A stretch of DNA of 64,000 nt from Blautia sp. AF19-10LB (GCF_003461245.1 NZ_QTWS01000017.1:1-64000); one strand, 5' to 3'; positions 8,724-16,260 are shown, numbered from the stretch's first letter. Notes: generated from the sequence alone by a model not told the origin. Numbers and translations: made by a program.

Positions 8724-8750
8724 TAACAACTATCAGCCCTTTCATATTTG

Positions 8751-10547
8751 TTAATTCCATATATGTAATTTTTTTAAGATATCAGAAGTGATTTCAAATG
8801 CTTTTTTGCCAGTTGCATTAGAATCACTTTGGATATTGGTTGCAAAATAATAGCTGTTATCGGAAGTTTCTACATATCCGATAAACCAGCCGTTGATATC
8901 CTGTCCGTTGACACGACCGGTTCCAGTTTTTCCGTAGAAATTACCATTAGGTGTACTGGCAATTTTTATAGCATTTTTAACAGAAAATACATTTTGGGAA
9001 TTTAGATGGAATTCATTTGTGTTAAATTTTTTCAATAATGTTACTTGCTCTAAAGGCGAGATTTTTAATGAAAAATCGGACCAGTATAAATCCAGATTTG
9101 AACTGGTTGTCTGGTTTCCATATTCTATTTTATTCAAAAATTCCTGGACTCTGTTAATTCCGAGCTGCGAATCAATTGCCTGGAAATACCAGTTAACGGA
9201 ATTTTGCATAGCAGAGTTTAAATCCTGATCAGCTTCCCAGGATGGAAAAGGAAAGGCATCACCATTCCATGTCATGGAAGAGTGTTCTGGTGTGATGATT
9301 CCGGATTCCAACCCTAATAATGCATCGTATATTTTGTAGGTAGACTCTGGCGGAATACGTTTGGTGGCTTCTTCAAGATCGTATATTTTCCAGGAATCCA
9401 AATTATTGTCATACAAAACAAATGATCCATCATATGTTCCAAATGTTTCGGATATATCTAACAGGGAGATATTTTTGTCTGTATCACTAAAATGATATAC
9501 GTTTTGAGTAGAGGCATCAATGGATAAAATGGGTGTACATCCAATAAAAACAGCACTAATGACCAGATAAATTATCAATGCTCTCATTTTTTGATAAAGA
9601 GTTTCTTTCCTAAAAACGGCGATGTTGAGAATACGTCGTTTCATCTGCCTGAAATTTCCGGACATTCCAACTGCCAGTGGAGAGGAAAAAGAGGATATTT
9701 TTTCTGCAAAATTAATCAGTGTAGTTCCATAAGCTTGGTATTCATCAGCAGAAATCATCTGCAATACAGCAGAATCACAGGCTATTTCACGGTCACAGAG
9801 AATTTCTTTTAAAGTGTACCAAACAAAAGGGTTAAACCAGTAGAGTATATTACTTATGACCATGAGGAAGCCAATAAATGTATCTTTGTGACGGTAATGC
9901 TGTAATTCGTGTAGCAGCATAAAACGCATATCATCAGGATTCAGTTCGGAAATTAAATGGATGGGAATGTAAATTCTGGGATGTATTATTCCGATTAAAA
10001 CTGGTGATTTTAAAAATGCAGTACTGTAGACTGATACTGGGTGAGAGATTTTAAGTTCCTTTAAACAATTGTAATAAATAGTTTTTACCTGCTGATTTTG
10101 AAGCGGGAGAGCAGATCTTTTTATGGAACGTACATAGTTTAATGAATGAAGGGTGAGGACTGACATAATCATAACACCCGTTATCCATATTAGAAAGAGT
10201 ATGGTATTCAAGCCTCCAGAAAATTGACTACTGATGGAAACTGAAAAATCATTCACCTGGTTTAACAAAATATTTTGTGTATTACTGGTAAGTTCGGATA
10301 GCGTGTCGGTACCAGAGTTAAGTCCTGAGTCAGTTTGAAAAAAATGTAACCATGAAAAAAGTTGTGAGCCATGAATCTGTACAGGAAAAAATGGCACGGC
10401 AAGTAATAAAAATAAAAGAAAACAGAGATGGTACTGTGTAGTCGCAGATAAATATTTTTTCAGAAGTTTTTTTGTTCCGATTATTACAAGTGTAAAAATA
10501 CATATGAAGATATTACTGATTAAAAAGTGGATGATCCAGTTGCTCAT
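8751..10547 (-). CDS. blaR1: BlaR1/MecR1-type beta-lactam sensor-transducer
   Basis: Membrane metalloprotease that detects beta-lactams outside the cell and triggers loss of the BlaI repressor inside. It has 598 residues: several membrane helices in the N-terminal third, an M56 zinc protease motif HELQH (213-217) with the downstream glutamate in D-R-E-I-A-C-D, then an extracellular penicillin-binding sensor domain. The sensor is class-D beta-lactamase-like, with S-T-Y-K (402-405) and K-T-G (540-542). All catalytic elements are present. It lies just downstream of blaI on the same strand (10-bp gap) and converges with the DUF6070-like genes, so sensor, repressor and targets form one compact unit. 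Length and motif order are those of typical BlaR1. Confidence 0.93.
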   Translation of the reverse strand: MSNWIIHFLISNIFICIFTLVIIGTKKLLKKYLSATTQYHLCFLLFLLLAVPFFPVQIHGSQLFSWLHFFQTDSGLNSGTDTLSELTSNTQNILLNQVNDFSVSISSQFSGGLNTILFLIWITGVMIMSVLTLHSLNYVRSIKRSALPLQNQQVKTIYYNCLKELKISHPVSVYSTAFLKSPVLIGIIHPRIYIPIHLISELNPDDMRFMLLHELQHYRHKDTFIGFLMVISNILYWFNPFVWYTLKEILCDREIACDSAVLQMISADEYQAYGTTLINFAEKISSFSSPLAVGMSGNFRQMKRRILNIAVFRKETLYQKMRALIIYLVISAVFIGCTPILSIDASTQNVYHFSDTDKNISLLDISETFGTYDGSFVLYDNNLDSWKIYDLEEATKRIPPESTYKIYDALLGLESGIITPEHSSMTWNGDAFPFPSWEADQDLNSAMQNSVNWYFQAIDSQLGINRVQEFLNKIEYGNQTTSSNLDLYWSDFSLKISPLEQVTLLKKFNTNEFHLNSQNVFSVKNAIKIASTPNGNFYGKTGTGRVNGQDINGWFIGYVETSDNSYYFATNIQSDSNATGKKAFEITSDILKKLHIWN

Positions 10548-10557
10548 TCAAAACCTC

Positions 10558-10929
10558 CTATTTCTGATGTTTTGATAATAAATGGCGTAAGTTATCAATT
10601 TCTGTTGAAGAGAGCTTATCGTCTTCAAGGTAAGAAGCCAGCATAGAAGAAAGATTTCCATTATAATATCGCTTTAAAAAAGAATTGCTTTCCTGGCGTA
10701 TATATTCATCTTCTTGGACTAATGGAGTATAGACAAATACCCGGCTTTGTTTTTCGCAGGAAAGAGCTTTTTTGGAAACAAGTCTCTTGATAAGAGTTTG
10801 AATTGTTTTTGGACTCCAGCTGGTAGTTAGAGTAAGTTTTTCTGTAATTTCATTTGTATTGATGGGAGCATATTTCCATACAATTTTCATAACTTCAAAT
10901 TCGGCTTCTGAAATCTGGGGTAGTGACAT
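10558..10929 (-). CDS. blaI: BlaI/MecI-type repressor
   Basis: Winged-helix dimeric repressor of 123 residues, the usual family length. The N-terminus P-Q-I-S-E-A-E-F-E-V-M-K-I-V-W is the classic BlaI/MecI opening. The recognition helix region reads S-W-S-P-K-T-I-Q-T-L-I-K-R-L, and an F-V-Y-T-P wing follows. The C-terminal half is helical and acidic, for dimerisation. It should bind the TACA-N2-TGTA boxes at 4141-4166, 6317-6328 and its own promoter (10953-10962), and be released after BlaR1 activation. AGGAGG lies at about 10939-10944 on the minus strand. It forms an operon with blaR1. Confidence 0.93.
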   Translation of the reverse strand: MSLPQISEAEFEVMKIVWKYAPINTNEITEKLTLTTSWSPKTIQTLIKRLVSKKALSCEKQSRVFVYTPLVQEDEYIRQESNSFLKRYYNGNLSSMLASYLEDDKLSSTEIDNLRHLLSKHQK

Positions 10930-10950
10930 AATAAAATCCTCCTGCTAAAT

Positions 10951-11000
10951 CCTACATATGTAATAAATATATTATATTACTTGTAGAAGAAAAAAGTCAA
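10951..11000 (-). promoter_or_regulatory. Autoregulated blaI-blaR1 promoter with operator
   Basis: On the minus strand, TTGACT (11000-10995), an 18-bp spacer and TATAAT (10976-10971) form a good promoter. A perfect TACA-TA-TGTA dyad at 10953-10962 falls at about +1, where BlaI would block initiation. A less perfect TACAAGTA lies between -35 and -10. Confidence 0.8.
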
Positions 11001-11050
11001 ATGGCAGATGATATATAGAATATAAAATTAATAATGTAGAGGCAATAAAG

Positions 11051-11464
11051 GTGAAAAAGATAGAAATTATTGAGAGAATCACAGATGCTAATGGAAGCAT
11101 AAGTGAAAACATATTGACTAGCTGGGAACATAAAAACCAATTCATACCGGAAATTATAAGGTTTGGAGAATTAAAAATATATCTACAGGAACGAATTGTT
11201 AAAAAGAATGATAGTGATGTTCATCTTTCAAAATATGAATATGATATTTTACTTTTTTTAGCGAAAAGTCCAGGTAGAATATTTGGAAAAGAAATGGTTT
11301 ATGATCTGGTATGGAATGAACCTTATTCCGGTGATTATAATGTGGTTATGCGACATATCTGCAATATCAGAGAAAAAATAGAAGATGATCCTGGACAACC
11401 ATTATATATACAAACAGTACGAGGTGTAGGATATCGGTTTAATGGGAATTTAGGCAGCGAGTGA
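11051..11464 (+). CDS. OmpR/PhoB-type winged-helix protein without receiver domain
   Basis: DNA-binding protein of 137 residues. Residues about 37-132 form a complete winged helix of the Trans_reg_C type: L-S-K-Y-E-Y-D-I-L-L-F-L, then R-H-I-C-N-I-R-E-K-I as recognition helix and T-V-R-G-V-G-Y-R-F at the wing. The N-terminal 36 residues are too short for a phospho-receiver, so it cannot be a normal response regulator. The start is GTG at 11051 with a modest AGAGG upstream. It is divergent from blaI with a 121-bp gap. It could be the remnant of a two-component regulator or a one-component ICE regulator. The target is unknown. Confidence 0.75.
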   Translation: MKKIEIIERITDANGSISENILTSWEHKNQFIPEIIRFGELKIYLQERIVKKNDSDVHLSKYEYDILLFLAKSPGRIFGKEMVYDLVWNEPYSGDYNVVMRHICNIREKIEDDPGQPLYIQTVRGVGYRFNGNLGSE

Positions 11465-11476
11465 AATCGCTGCCTA
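11451..11476 (+). terminator. Hairpin at the end of the winged-helix gene
   Basis: TAGGCAGCGA and TCGCTGCCTA form a perfect 10-bp stem with a GTGAAA loop, followed by TTATTATGGTTTT. The stem includes the stop codon of the winged-helix gene. It sits between this gene and the convergent relaxase gene and probably terminates the plus-strand transcript, although the T tract is broken. Confidence 0.6.
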
Positions 11477-11487
11477 TTATTATGGTT

Positions 11488-12867
11488 TTACAAAGAAGGG
11501 AGTTGGTTATGAGAAGATCTTTGTATTTCAGGAGCATCCTGTTTGAGATATTTGGACAGGTTTTGATGTATCAATTCCAACTCTTTTATTTCTTGCTTAA
11601 AAGAAACGTATTGAGTATTTAGAGATTCTTTTCTGGAAATAAGATCTGCAATTTGCTCTTGCAACTTATTGGAATTAAGATGTTTCAGGTTTATACCATT
11701 TTCCTGTAAAATATGTTCAGCACCCGCGAAAAGAATAATTTGAGATTCATATTTACGGAAATAACGATCTGGATCTTTGGAGCTTTTATAATGGTCGTCG
11801 TAAATTTTATTTTTCTGATATTGTTCGGCATATTTTAGCATTTCTCGAAGATGGCGTATCTGAGACTCGAGAGAAACAACAGAGGTATTTACCTCTTTTT
11901 GCTGCATATGTAACAAGGCTATGCGGTCTTCAAGTTCTGAAAAATTATGTAGATTATGTGTGAACATCTTGTTATATTCAGCAGAGACAATTTTTAAATT
12001 TTCCTTATTTGCCCATTTCTGAAGTCCAATGTTTCCTGCTATATTGGGAGCATTGGTATCTATTAATTTGTTATGAACAGAAGGAAAAATAGCTTTCTGA
12101 CGTTTATTTTCAATGCGTTCTTTGATACGTTCTTTAGTAAAATTTTTTCCTAAAGATTTAGCACTTCCACGCACTGGACGGGACATATCGGGAGAACGAA
12201 AGGTAATGTATTTTCTGCTGCTTTCGCCAAATTCTGCGTTTTTTATTTCATATCCTTTAGCTTCCATAAATGCAAGAAATTCTGAGTAAGTGGAAACAAT
12301 TCGGATTGTCTGGTTGATATCTTTTCGCAGCTGCGCTTTTTTACTGGATTCAGATTTATTTGCAGCCCATTCATTGTATTTCATTCCTTTTTTACCATCT
12401 GGCATAATTGTGGACAGGTTATGTTCCTGGCATAAAGTGTCGCTGAGATTTCGTATTTTCCAGTAATTCTTTTTACAGTCATGGTAATGAGAAAAAGTGA
12501 TGTTATCTGCAGAACAGAAAATTAAATGGTTATGTACATGACCTTTATCAGTGTGTGTTGTCAGAACATAGGAGTATTTTCCCTCCAGTAAGCGATCCGC
12601 AAGTTCTTTGCCAATTTGATGGGCTTCTTCATAGGAAACTTCACCAGGGGAAAATGCCTGAATCAGATGAAATGCCTTATTTGTATTGTGCGGATCTCTG
12701 CAGTCATGTGTATGATCCAAAGTGTATTTAAAGTCAAGAACGGCTGTTTCGGGAGAGCAGGCAAAGGAAGAAATATATAGATTCTGGTCAGTTTTATCTG
12801 GATTGCAGATGTATTCTATTGCTTTATTAACGGTTGTTTTGATACCATGGATTTTTGTAACTGCCAT
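11488..12867 (-). CDS. MOBP-type relaxase (MobA/VirD2 family)
   Basis: Nicks one strand at oriT and leads it into the recipient. It has 459 residues with a relaxase domain in the first 230. Motif III is H-T-D-K-G-H-V-H-N-H (105-114), the HxDxxxxHxH metal site. The probable catalytic tyrosine lies in the N-terminal motif A-I-E-Y-I-C-N (Y18). The C-terminal half is a long coiled-coil and helical region (about 300-445) without a primase or other enzyme motif. The start overlaps the upstream MobC-like gene by 52 bp, as usual for relaxosome pairs. The probable oriT lies just upstream of that gene. Confidence 0.9.
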   Translation of the reverse strand: MAVTKIHGIKTTVNKAIEYICNPDKTDQNLYISSFACSPETAVLDFKYTLDHTHDCRDPHNTNKAFHLIQAFSPGEVSYEEAHQIGKELADRLLEGKYSYVLTTHTDKGHVHNHLIFCSADNITFSHYHDCKKNYWKIRNLSDTLCQEHNLSTIMPDGKKGMKYNEWAANKSESSKKAQLRKDINQTIRIVSTYSEFLAFMEAKGYEIKNAEFGESSRKYITFRSPDMSRPVRGSAKSLGKNFTKERIKERIENKRQKAIFPSVHNKLIDTNAPNIAGNIGLQKWANKENLKIVSAEYNKMFTHNLHNFSELEDRIALLHMQQKEVNTSVVSLESQIRHLREMLKYAEQYQKNKIYDDHYKSSKDPDRYFRKYESQIILFAGAEHILQENGINLKHLNSNKLQEQIADLISRKESLNTQYVSFKQEIKELELIHQNLSKYLKQDAPEIQRSSHNQLPSL

Positions 12868-13157
12868 ATTTTTTCCATTAACTCCTTTATATCGTCCAGG
12901 TCCTTTGGGTAAACTGTATTGGTACTGTTTATACGATGGGTGATCTGATTCAAATTGCTGCTGATATTGCCCAACAGGGTATTCATTTTTCGGATATGAG
13001 AGTAGTCTACTTCATATACAAATCCATATAAGATCATTTTCCGTAGAAAGGCAGATTTGCTTTTCATCCTGGAAAGACGATATTTTTCTTCTAAAATGTA
13101 TTGTTCGTCATCATTCAAATAAAATTGTACGGGATGAATTCTGGTACGTTTGCTCAT
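12816..13157 (-). CDS. mobC: MobC-like relaxosome accessory protein
   Basis: Small basic protein of 113 residues that should bind oriT and help the relaxase. It starts with a ribbon-helix-helix-like segment (P-V-Q-F-Y-L-N-D-D-E). The MobC hallmark follows: K-S-A-F-L-R-K-M-I-L at about 33-42 and G-N-I-S-S-N-L-N-Q-I at about 63-72. The 3' end overlaps the relaxase start by 52 bp in another frame. A GGAGG on the minus strand lies about 8 bp before the ATG. Both genes are transcribed away from the hairpin-rich region at 13158-13557, the expected layout for oriT. Confidence 0.85.
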   Translation of the reverse strand: MSKRTRIHPVQFYLNDDEQYILEEKYRLSRMKSKSAFLRKMILYGFVYEVDYSHIRKMNTLLGNISSNLNQITHRINSTNTVYPKDLDDIKELMEKIWQLQKSMVSKQPLIKQ

Positions 13158-13557
13158 TGAAATCCTCCAATTCGTTTTTTTCTATAAAAAAGAGTACAAA
13201 AAAACTGTCTAACCAGTTCGGTTATGACAGTTATATTACTTGACTGTATGATGTTTTGGATAGATGTGTCTACAGTTTATTTTAACAGGAGTAGGCGGAA
13301 GCGTCAAATTAAGAAATTATAAAATATGAGAGGGCCAGGGATACTCCCTGATACATTTTGGTAGAATGAACCGGAAAGGGAATTTGACAAAATGAGCCAG
13401 GTGTCATGACACTGGCAGTGCTTGCTTCTTTTGGGGTGTAGCCTGCAAAGCAGGCTATGCAAAAGCTATAAAACATAAATAGAACTGTGAGAAGTGGTTG
13501 AGAATACAATCCTGATAGCGTATAATCAGAGAAAGAAATCGTAAGTGAGGGATAAAT
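13158..13557. other. Probable origin of transfer (oriT)
   Basis: A gene-free 400 bp upstream of mobC and relaxase with dense dyad symmetry. There is a nested hairpin at 13203-13232 (AACTGTC/GACAGTT outside, TAACC/GGTTA inside). The palindrome GTGTCATGACAC (about 13400-13411) lies inside a near-symmetrical GCCAG..TGGC, and TAGCCTGC-AAA-GCAGGCTA forms a perfect hairpin near 13438-13456. The 15-mer GAATTTGACAAAATG (about 13380-13394) recurs upstream of xis near 17153. Position and structure fit an oriT; I cannot assign the nic site. Confidence 0.55.
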
Positions 13558-13917
13558 TTGAAACGTGAAGAAATTTTTCAATATGTAAAAGAGCAATATG
13601 GAACTGAACCGGAATATTTATGGAAAAAAGATCCTGATTCTGCGGTGCTTCGACATAAAAATGGAAAATGGTATGCTATAATTATGGTAGTGGAAAAGAA
13701 AATACTGGGATTAGAAGAAGATGGAAACATTGACATCCTGGATGTAAAATGTGATCCTGATCTGGTTGGGATGATTATTCAAACGTATGGATTTTTACCG
13801 GGGTATCATATGAATAAGCAACACTGGATTACGATTCTTTTGGATGATTCTGTCAGTGAAGCTAAGACGCTGGATTTTCTGGATATGAGTTATGATTTAA
13901 TTGACAGTGGGAAGTAA
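13558..13917 (+). CDS. MmcQ/YjbR family protein
   Basis: A 119-residue protein of the MmcQ/YjbR (CyaY-like fold) family, small DNA-binding or DNA-metabolism accessory proteins often found on ICEs. Family features are the W-K-K-D-P-D-S-A-V-L-R-H start, N-G-K-W-Y-A-I, the D-P-D-L-V/I element, the pattern G-F-L-P-G-Y-H-M-N-K-Q-H-W-I near residue 80, and L-D-F-L-D-M-S-Y-D-L at the end. It starts with TTG at 13558 behind GAGGG. Function in the element is unclear. Confidence 0.8.
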   Translation: MKREEIFQYVKEQYGTEPEYLWKKDPDSAVLRHKNGKWYAIIMVVEKKILGLEEDGNIDILDVKCDPDLVGMIIQTYGFLPGYHMNKQHWITILLDDSVSEAKTLDFLDMSYDLIDSGK

Positions 13918-13964
13918 TAAAAAAGGAAGCCTTTCAGAAAAATCTCTGATTGGCTCCCAGGTAT

Positions 13965-14315
13965 TCATTCTGGATATGTATAAGTTGATCTTTGCAACAG
14001 GATATTTTCCCAATCTCGTTCATGGCGCAACACTCGGAGAATATGAATCTCTTTTGTTTCTTCCATTATAATATAAAAAATAATAGATGGCGGAAAAGAT
14101 CTTTTATGTATGGAATATCCTCTGTACAGAATTTGAGTTCGGGGAAAGGCAGTACTGAACTGGCCTAAATTCTGCATTTGTTCTTTCAGATCAGATTGAA
14201 AACGGTCAGCACGTTGCTGGCCGAATTCTTCTTCAATATAATCTGCAATGTCTGTGACATCGTAAATTGCTTCCCAGGTTAAAATAATTTTATATTCTTG
14301 CATTTCTTCGTGCAT
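13965..14315 (-). CDS. ParE/RelE-family toxin
   Basis: A 116-residue (or 112 from the second ATG at 14303) toxin of the RelE/ParE superfamily. It has the typical opening I-I-L-T-W-E-A-I-Y-D-V-T-D-I-A-D-Y-I, a central R-G-Y-S-I-H-K-R-S-F strand, and the end I-H-I-L-R-V-L-R-H-E-R-D-W. ParE members poison gyrase and RelE members cleave mRNA; the sequence alone does not decide. The start overlaps the upstream antitoxin gene by 26 bp. It probably stabilises the ICE after excision. Confidence 0.8.
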   Translation of the reverse strand: MHEEMQEYKIILTWEAIYDVTDIADYIEEEFGQQRADRFQSDLKEQMQNLGQFSTAFPRTQILYRGYSIHKRSFPPSIIFYIIMEETKEIHILRVLRHERDWENILLQRSTYTYPE

Positions 14316-14463
14316 CCCTTAATTCTGTGATTTTGCGAAAAGCATCTTCCAGTGGCAATTCACGACCAGCTTCCATATCATCAATTCCCCGGTCTAACAT
14401 GCGGAGAAGATGATTGTTTTCCTGGTTTTTATCGGTTGTAGGGACTTTTTTTGTTAATTCCAT
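14290..14463 (-). CDS. Small antitoxin of the ParE/RelE-like pair
   Basis: A short gene of 57 residues immediately upstream of the toxin and overlapping it by 26 bp. The protein is charged and helical (MELTKKVPTT at the start, DARRNARI at the end). It carries a central R-M-L-D-R-G-I-D-D-M-E-A-G-R segment of the kind that precedes a toxin-wrapping tail. GGAGTG lies 6 bp before the ATG at 14463. The role as antitoxin follows from position, overlap, size and composition; I do not recognise a named antitoxin family. Confidence 0.7.
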   Translation of the reverse strand: MELTKKVPTTDKNQENNHLLRMLDRGIDDMEAGRELPLEDAFRKITELRDARRNARI

Positions 14464-14562
14464 GAAATCACTCCAATCATACGGTTTATAATATAAATAG
14501 TGTATGTTGTTCAGAAGTATCTATCCATAGTTTAGCATAGAATGGGCAGCAATACAATTGAA

Positions 14563-14826
14563 TTATTTTGCAGGAGCGTCCGTCAGACCGAGAAGATATT
14601 CGCAGGAAACATTAAATACTTCGGCCAGTGCGACAACTTCGTAGTCGGGAACGAAACGTGTGCCTTGTTCAATTCGCAGGATTGCCAGATCATTAACATC
14701 ATATCCTGCAAGTTGTAATTTGGCAGCGAGTGTTTTCTGAGTAAGATTATGAGCCTTTCGTAATTCTTTTACCCGTTGTCCTATTCTGTTTTTACTGTTC
14801 GTTTTTTTATCCCAATAAATAATCAT
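14563..14826 (-). CDS. XRE-family HTH regulator
   Basis: An 87-residue Cro/C1-type repressor-like protein. Its HTH covers about residues 15-75: R-V-K-E-L-R-K-A-H-N-L-T-Q, then L-A-A-K-L-Q, with the C-terminal L-A-E-V-F-N-V-S-C-E-Y-L-L-G-L-T typical of single-domain XRE proteins in Clostridia. I place the start at ATG 14826 because GAGG ends 6 bp before it; a TTG at 14838 is possible. Two copies of a dyad motif lie in the upstream gap (14843-14857 and 14896-14910) and are likely its own operator. It is divergent from the gene at 14998. Confidence 0.8.
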   Translation of the reverse strand: MIIYWDKKTNSKNRIGQRVKELRKAHNLTQKTLAAKLQLAGYDVNDLAILRIEQGTRFVPDYEVVALAEVFNVSCEYLLGLTDAPAK

Positions 14827-14842
14827 TCTGATCCTCAAAAGT

Positions 14843-14910
14843 TTCTAAAGATGAAGTATTATTATTGATTTTAAGGAAAAATATTGTTACTATACTTCTA
14901 AAGATGAAGT
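14843..14910. promoter_or_regulatory. Duplicated operator-like dyad between divergent genes
   Basis: TTCTAAAGATGAAGT occurs twice, at 14843-14857 and 14896-14910, 53 bp apart in the same orientation. The second copy is extended to ACTTC-N7-GAAGT, a 5-bp inverted repeat. It lies between the XRE gene and the divergent gene at 14998, which suggests cooperative repressor binding that controls both. Confidence 0.6.
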
Positions 14911-14997
14911 TTTTGGAAAGTTTATTTGATTTTTGAAATAAGAAAATGATAATGCTGCCTGTAATGAGAAATAATTCTAATGAGAGGTGGAAAGAAA

Positions 14998-15333
14998 ATG
15001 AATGAATTTTATGAAGCAGTATCGAATTTATTTGAGGAATTGCGCTGTGACTTCGGAGAAAGAGAATATACAGTACAGCCGGAAGAATGGAAAGAAGCAG
15101 AGAAGAATTTGAAACAAATACAAAAGAAGCTGCCACTACATCTGGAAAAAATCCCAGAGCGTGAGCAGAATTTCTGGAATAAATATCTGGATCAGTTAGA
15201 ACATTTCCATTATGAAGAGGAGCAGCGGGCTTATTACCAGGGAATGATGGATGTAGTTGAGTTTCTTATTAATATAGGGGCAATAAAGAAATCCACGAAT
15301 GTTAAGAGAATGATAGAAAAATATGCACGTTAA
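14998..15333 (+). CDS. Hypothetical ICE protein, helical
   Basis: An acidic, mostly helical protein of 111 residues that I do not recognise. It has a repeated E/K/Q-rich pattern and the aromatic cluster E-H-F-H-Y-E-E-E-Q-R-A-Y-Y-Q-G-M at about 75-90. The ATG at 14998 follows a GAGAGGTGG ribosome binding site; an earlier in-frame ATG at 14980 overlaps that site and is less likely. It lies divergent from the XRE gene across the duplicated dyad and ends at a strong hairpin. Confidence 0.6.
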   Translation: MNEFYEAVSNLFEELRCDFGEREYTVQPEEWKEAEKNLKQIQKKLPLHLEKIPEREQNFWNKYLDQLEHFHYEEEQRAYYQGMMDVVEFLINIGAIKKSTNVKRMIEKYAR

Positions 15334-15335
15334 GA

Positions 15336-15367
15336 GTGGCGGTATGGGAAACCATACCGCTTCTTCA
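15336..15367 (+). terminator. Terminator after the hypothetical gene
   Basis: GCGGTATGG (15339-15347), a GAAA loop and CCATACCGC (15352-15360) form a perfect 9-bp stem with a stable tetraloop, followed by TTCTTC. It lies between convergent genes. Confidence 0.7.
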
Positions 15368-15396
15368 GAATAATTCAGATAGAATTCAAATGAATT

Positions 15397-15756
15397 TCAG
15401 GGATCTTGTTTATCGTGGTCTGTAGGAATTTTGTATGTGCGCAGGTATGCTTCTACGATGGCAAGGATAGCGGTAATTTGCTCATCGTTGCATTTTGACA
15501 GGTACATGAGCAGGCATTGATAATCAAGATTATCTGTATGATTGTTTGGATAAAACAATGGTTCAGGAGGAACATTTAAAGCGCGTACCAGTTTTCTGAT
15601 TTTATGAAAACTGGGAACTCGGCCCCCATTTTCAATTTCCTTTAAATATCGGCTGGACATTTCTGCTTTTTCAGCTAATTCTTCATAAGTCAATTTTTGC
15701 TCGTGTCGGGCGTTCTTAAAAAACAATCCCAGTTCTTTATCTGTTTGTTTTGGCAT
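15397..15756 (-). CDS. XRE-family HTH regulator with C-terminal helical domain
   Basis: A 119-residue DNA-binding protein with a Cro/C1-type HTH at about residues 10-65: L-G-L-F-F-K-N-A-R, L-T-Y-E-E-L-A-E-K, and M-S-S-R-Y-L-K-E-I-E-N-G-G-R-V-P-S. The remainder (D-Y-Q-C-L-L-M-Y-L-S, then I-V-E-A-Y-L-R) looks like a dimerisation or sensing helix pair. GGAGGTG lies 7 bp before the ATG at 15756, which I prefer to the ATG at 15771. It probably controls the ICE regulatory genes on its right; the neighbours suggest this but do not prove it. Confidence 0.8.
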   Translation of the reverse strand: MPKQTDKELGLFFKNARHEQKLTYEELAEKAEMSSRYLKEIENGGRVPSFHKIRKLVRALNVPPEPLFYPNNHTDNLDYQCLLMYLSKCNDEQITAILAIVEAYLRTYKIPTDHDKQDP

Positions 15757-15771
15757 ATGATACACCTCCAT

Positions 15772-16260
15772 GTTTAGTGTATAGTTCCCTTTCTTGAAAG
15801 AAAATGAACTAATATTTCACTAAAAAAGAGGGTAATATTTCACTTTTTAAAAGACATATAAAATTCTGAATTTCCGTAAAACAGATCCGGAGGTATAGGA
15901 AAGATTAAGAATTTTATTGTCTGGTATCATATCCGTCATTACGTGACGGATGAAATAGATAAATAGTTCAAAAAAGCAAATAAATTTCTTTACCTCAAAA
16001 AGTGAATTATATGCCACAAAAAATGATGGCAAAATATTATCTTTTGATATAAATAGCGTCCGATGGGCTAAAAACTACCCATTAGGACGTTTTTTATATA
16101 CCTCAAAATACAGGAAAAACAATTTTCTCGTATTTATTAAGAAATTTTTTAAAAATTTCTTCCCACACCCCGACAAATGCACTCATCCGTTTGGGATATG
16201 TGTGAAGGGGAAGCAAGAACTTTGCTTATTGCCTACCGGCGGGGAAGGAGGTGAACTCTT
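15772..16260. other. ICE regulatory leader with repeats and structured RNA
   Basis: A 489-bp gap without a gene. AATATTTCAC appears twice (about 15812-15821 and 15833-15842), next to the XRE promoter and probably an operator. TCCGTCA-TTACG-TGACGGA near 15930-15950 is a strong dyad. The second half carries an intrinsic terminator and then a C/G-rich segment. In it, CTTCCCACACCCC can pair with GTGTGAAGGGGAAG, and AAGCAA/TTGCTT (about 16213-16229) forms a small hairpin. The sigma-like gene's ribosome binding site GGAGGTG follows. This resembles the attenuated leaders of Tn916-type regulatory regions. Confidence 0.5.
16056..16095 (+). terminator. Terminator or attenuator upstream of the sigma-like gene
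   Basis: GTCC-G-ATGGG (16058-16067) pairs with CCCAT-TA-GGAC (16078-16088), followed by GTTTTTT. It lies 165 bp before the sigma-like gene, in the leader rather than after a gene. Attenuation of the downstream operon is therefore as likely as plain termination. Confidence 0.7.

Noticed and set aside
13196..13240. Terminator for mobC-relaxase neighbours
   Set aside because: The nested hairpin has no T tract on the strand of either neighbour and lies upstream of both; oriT structure fits better.
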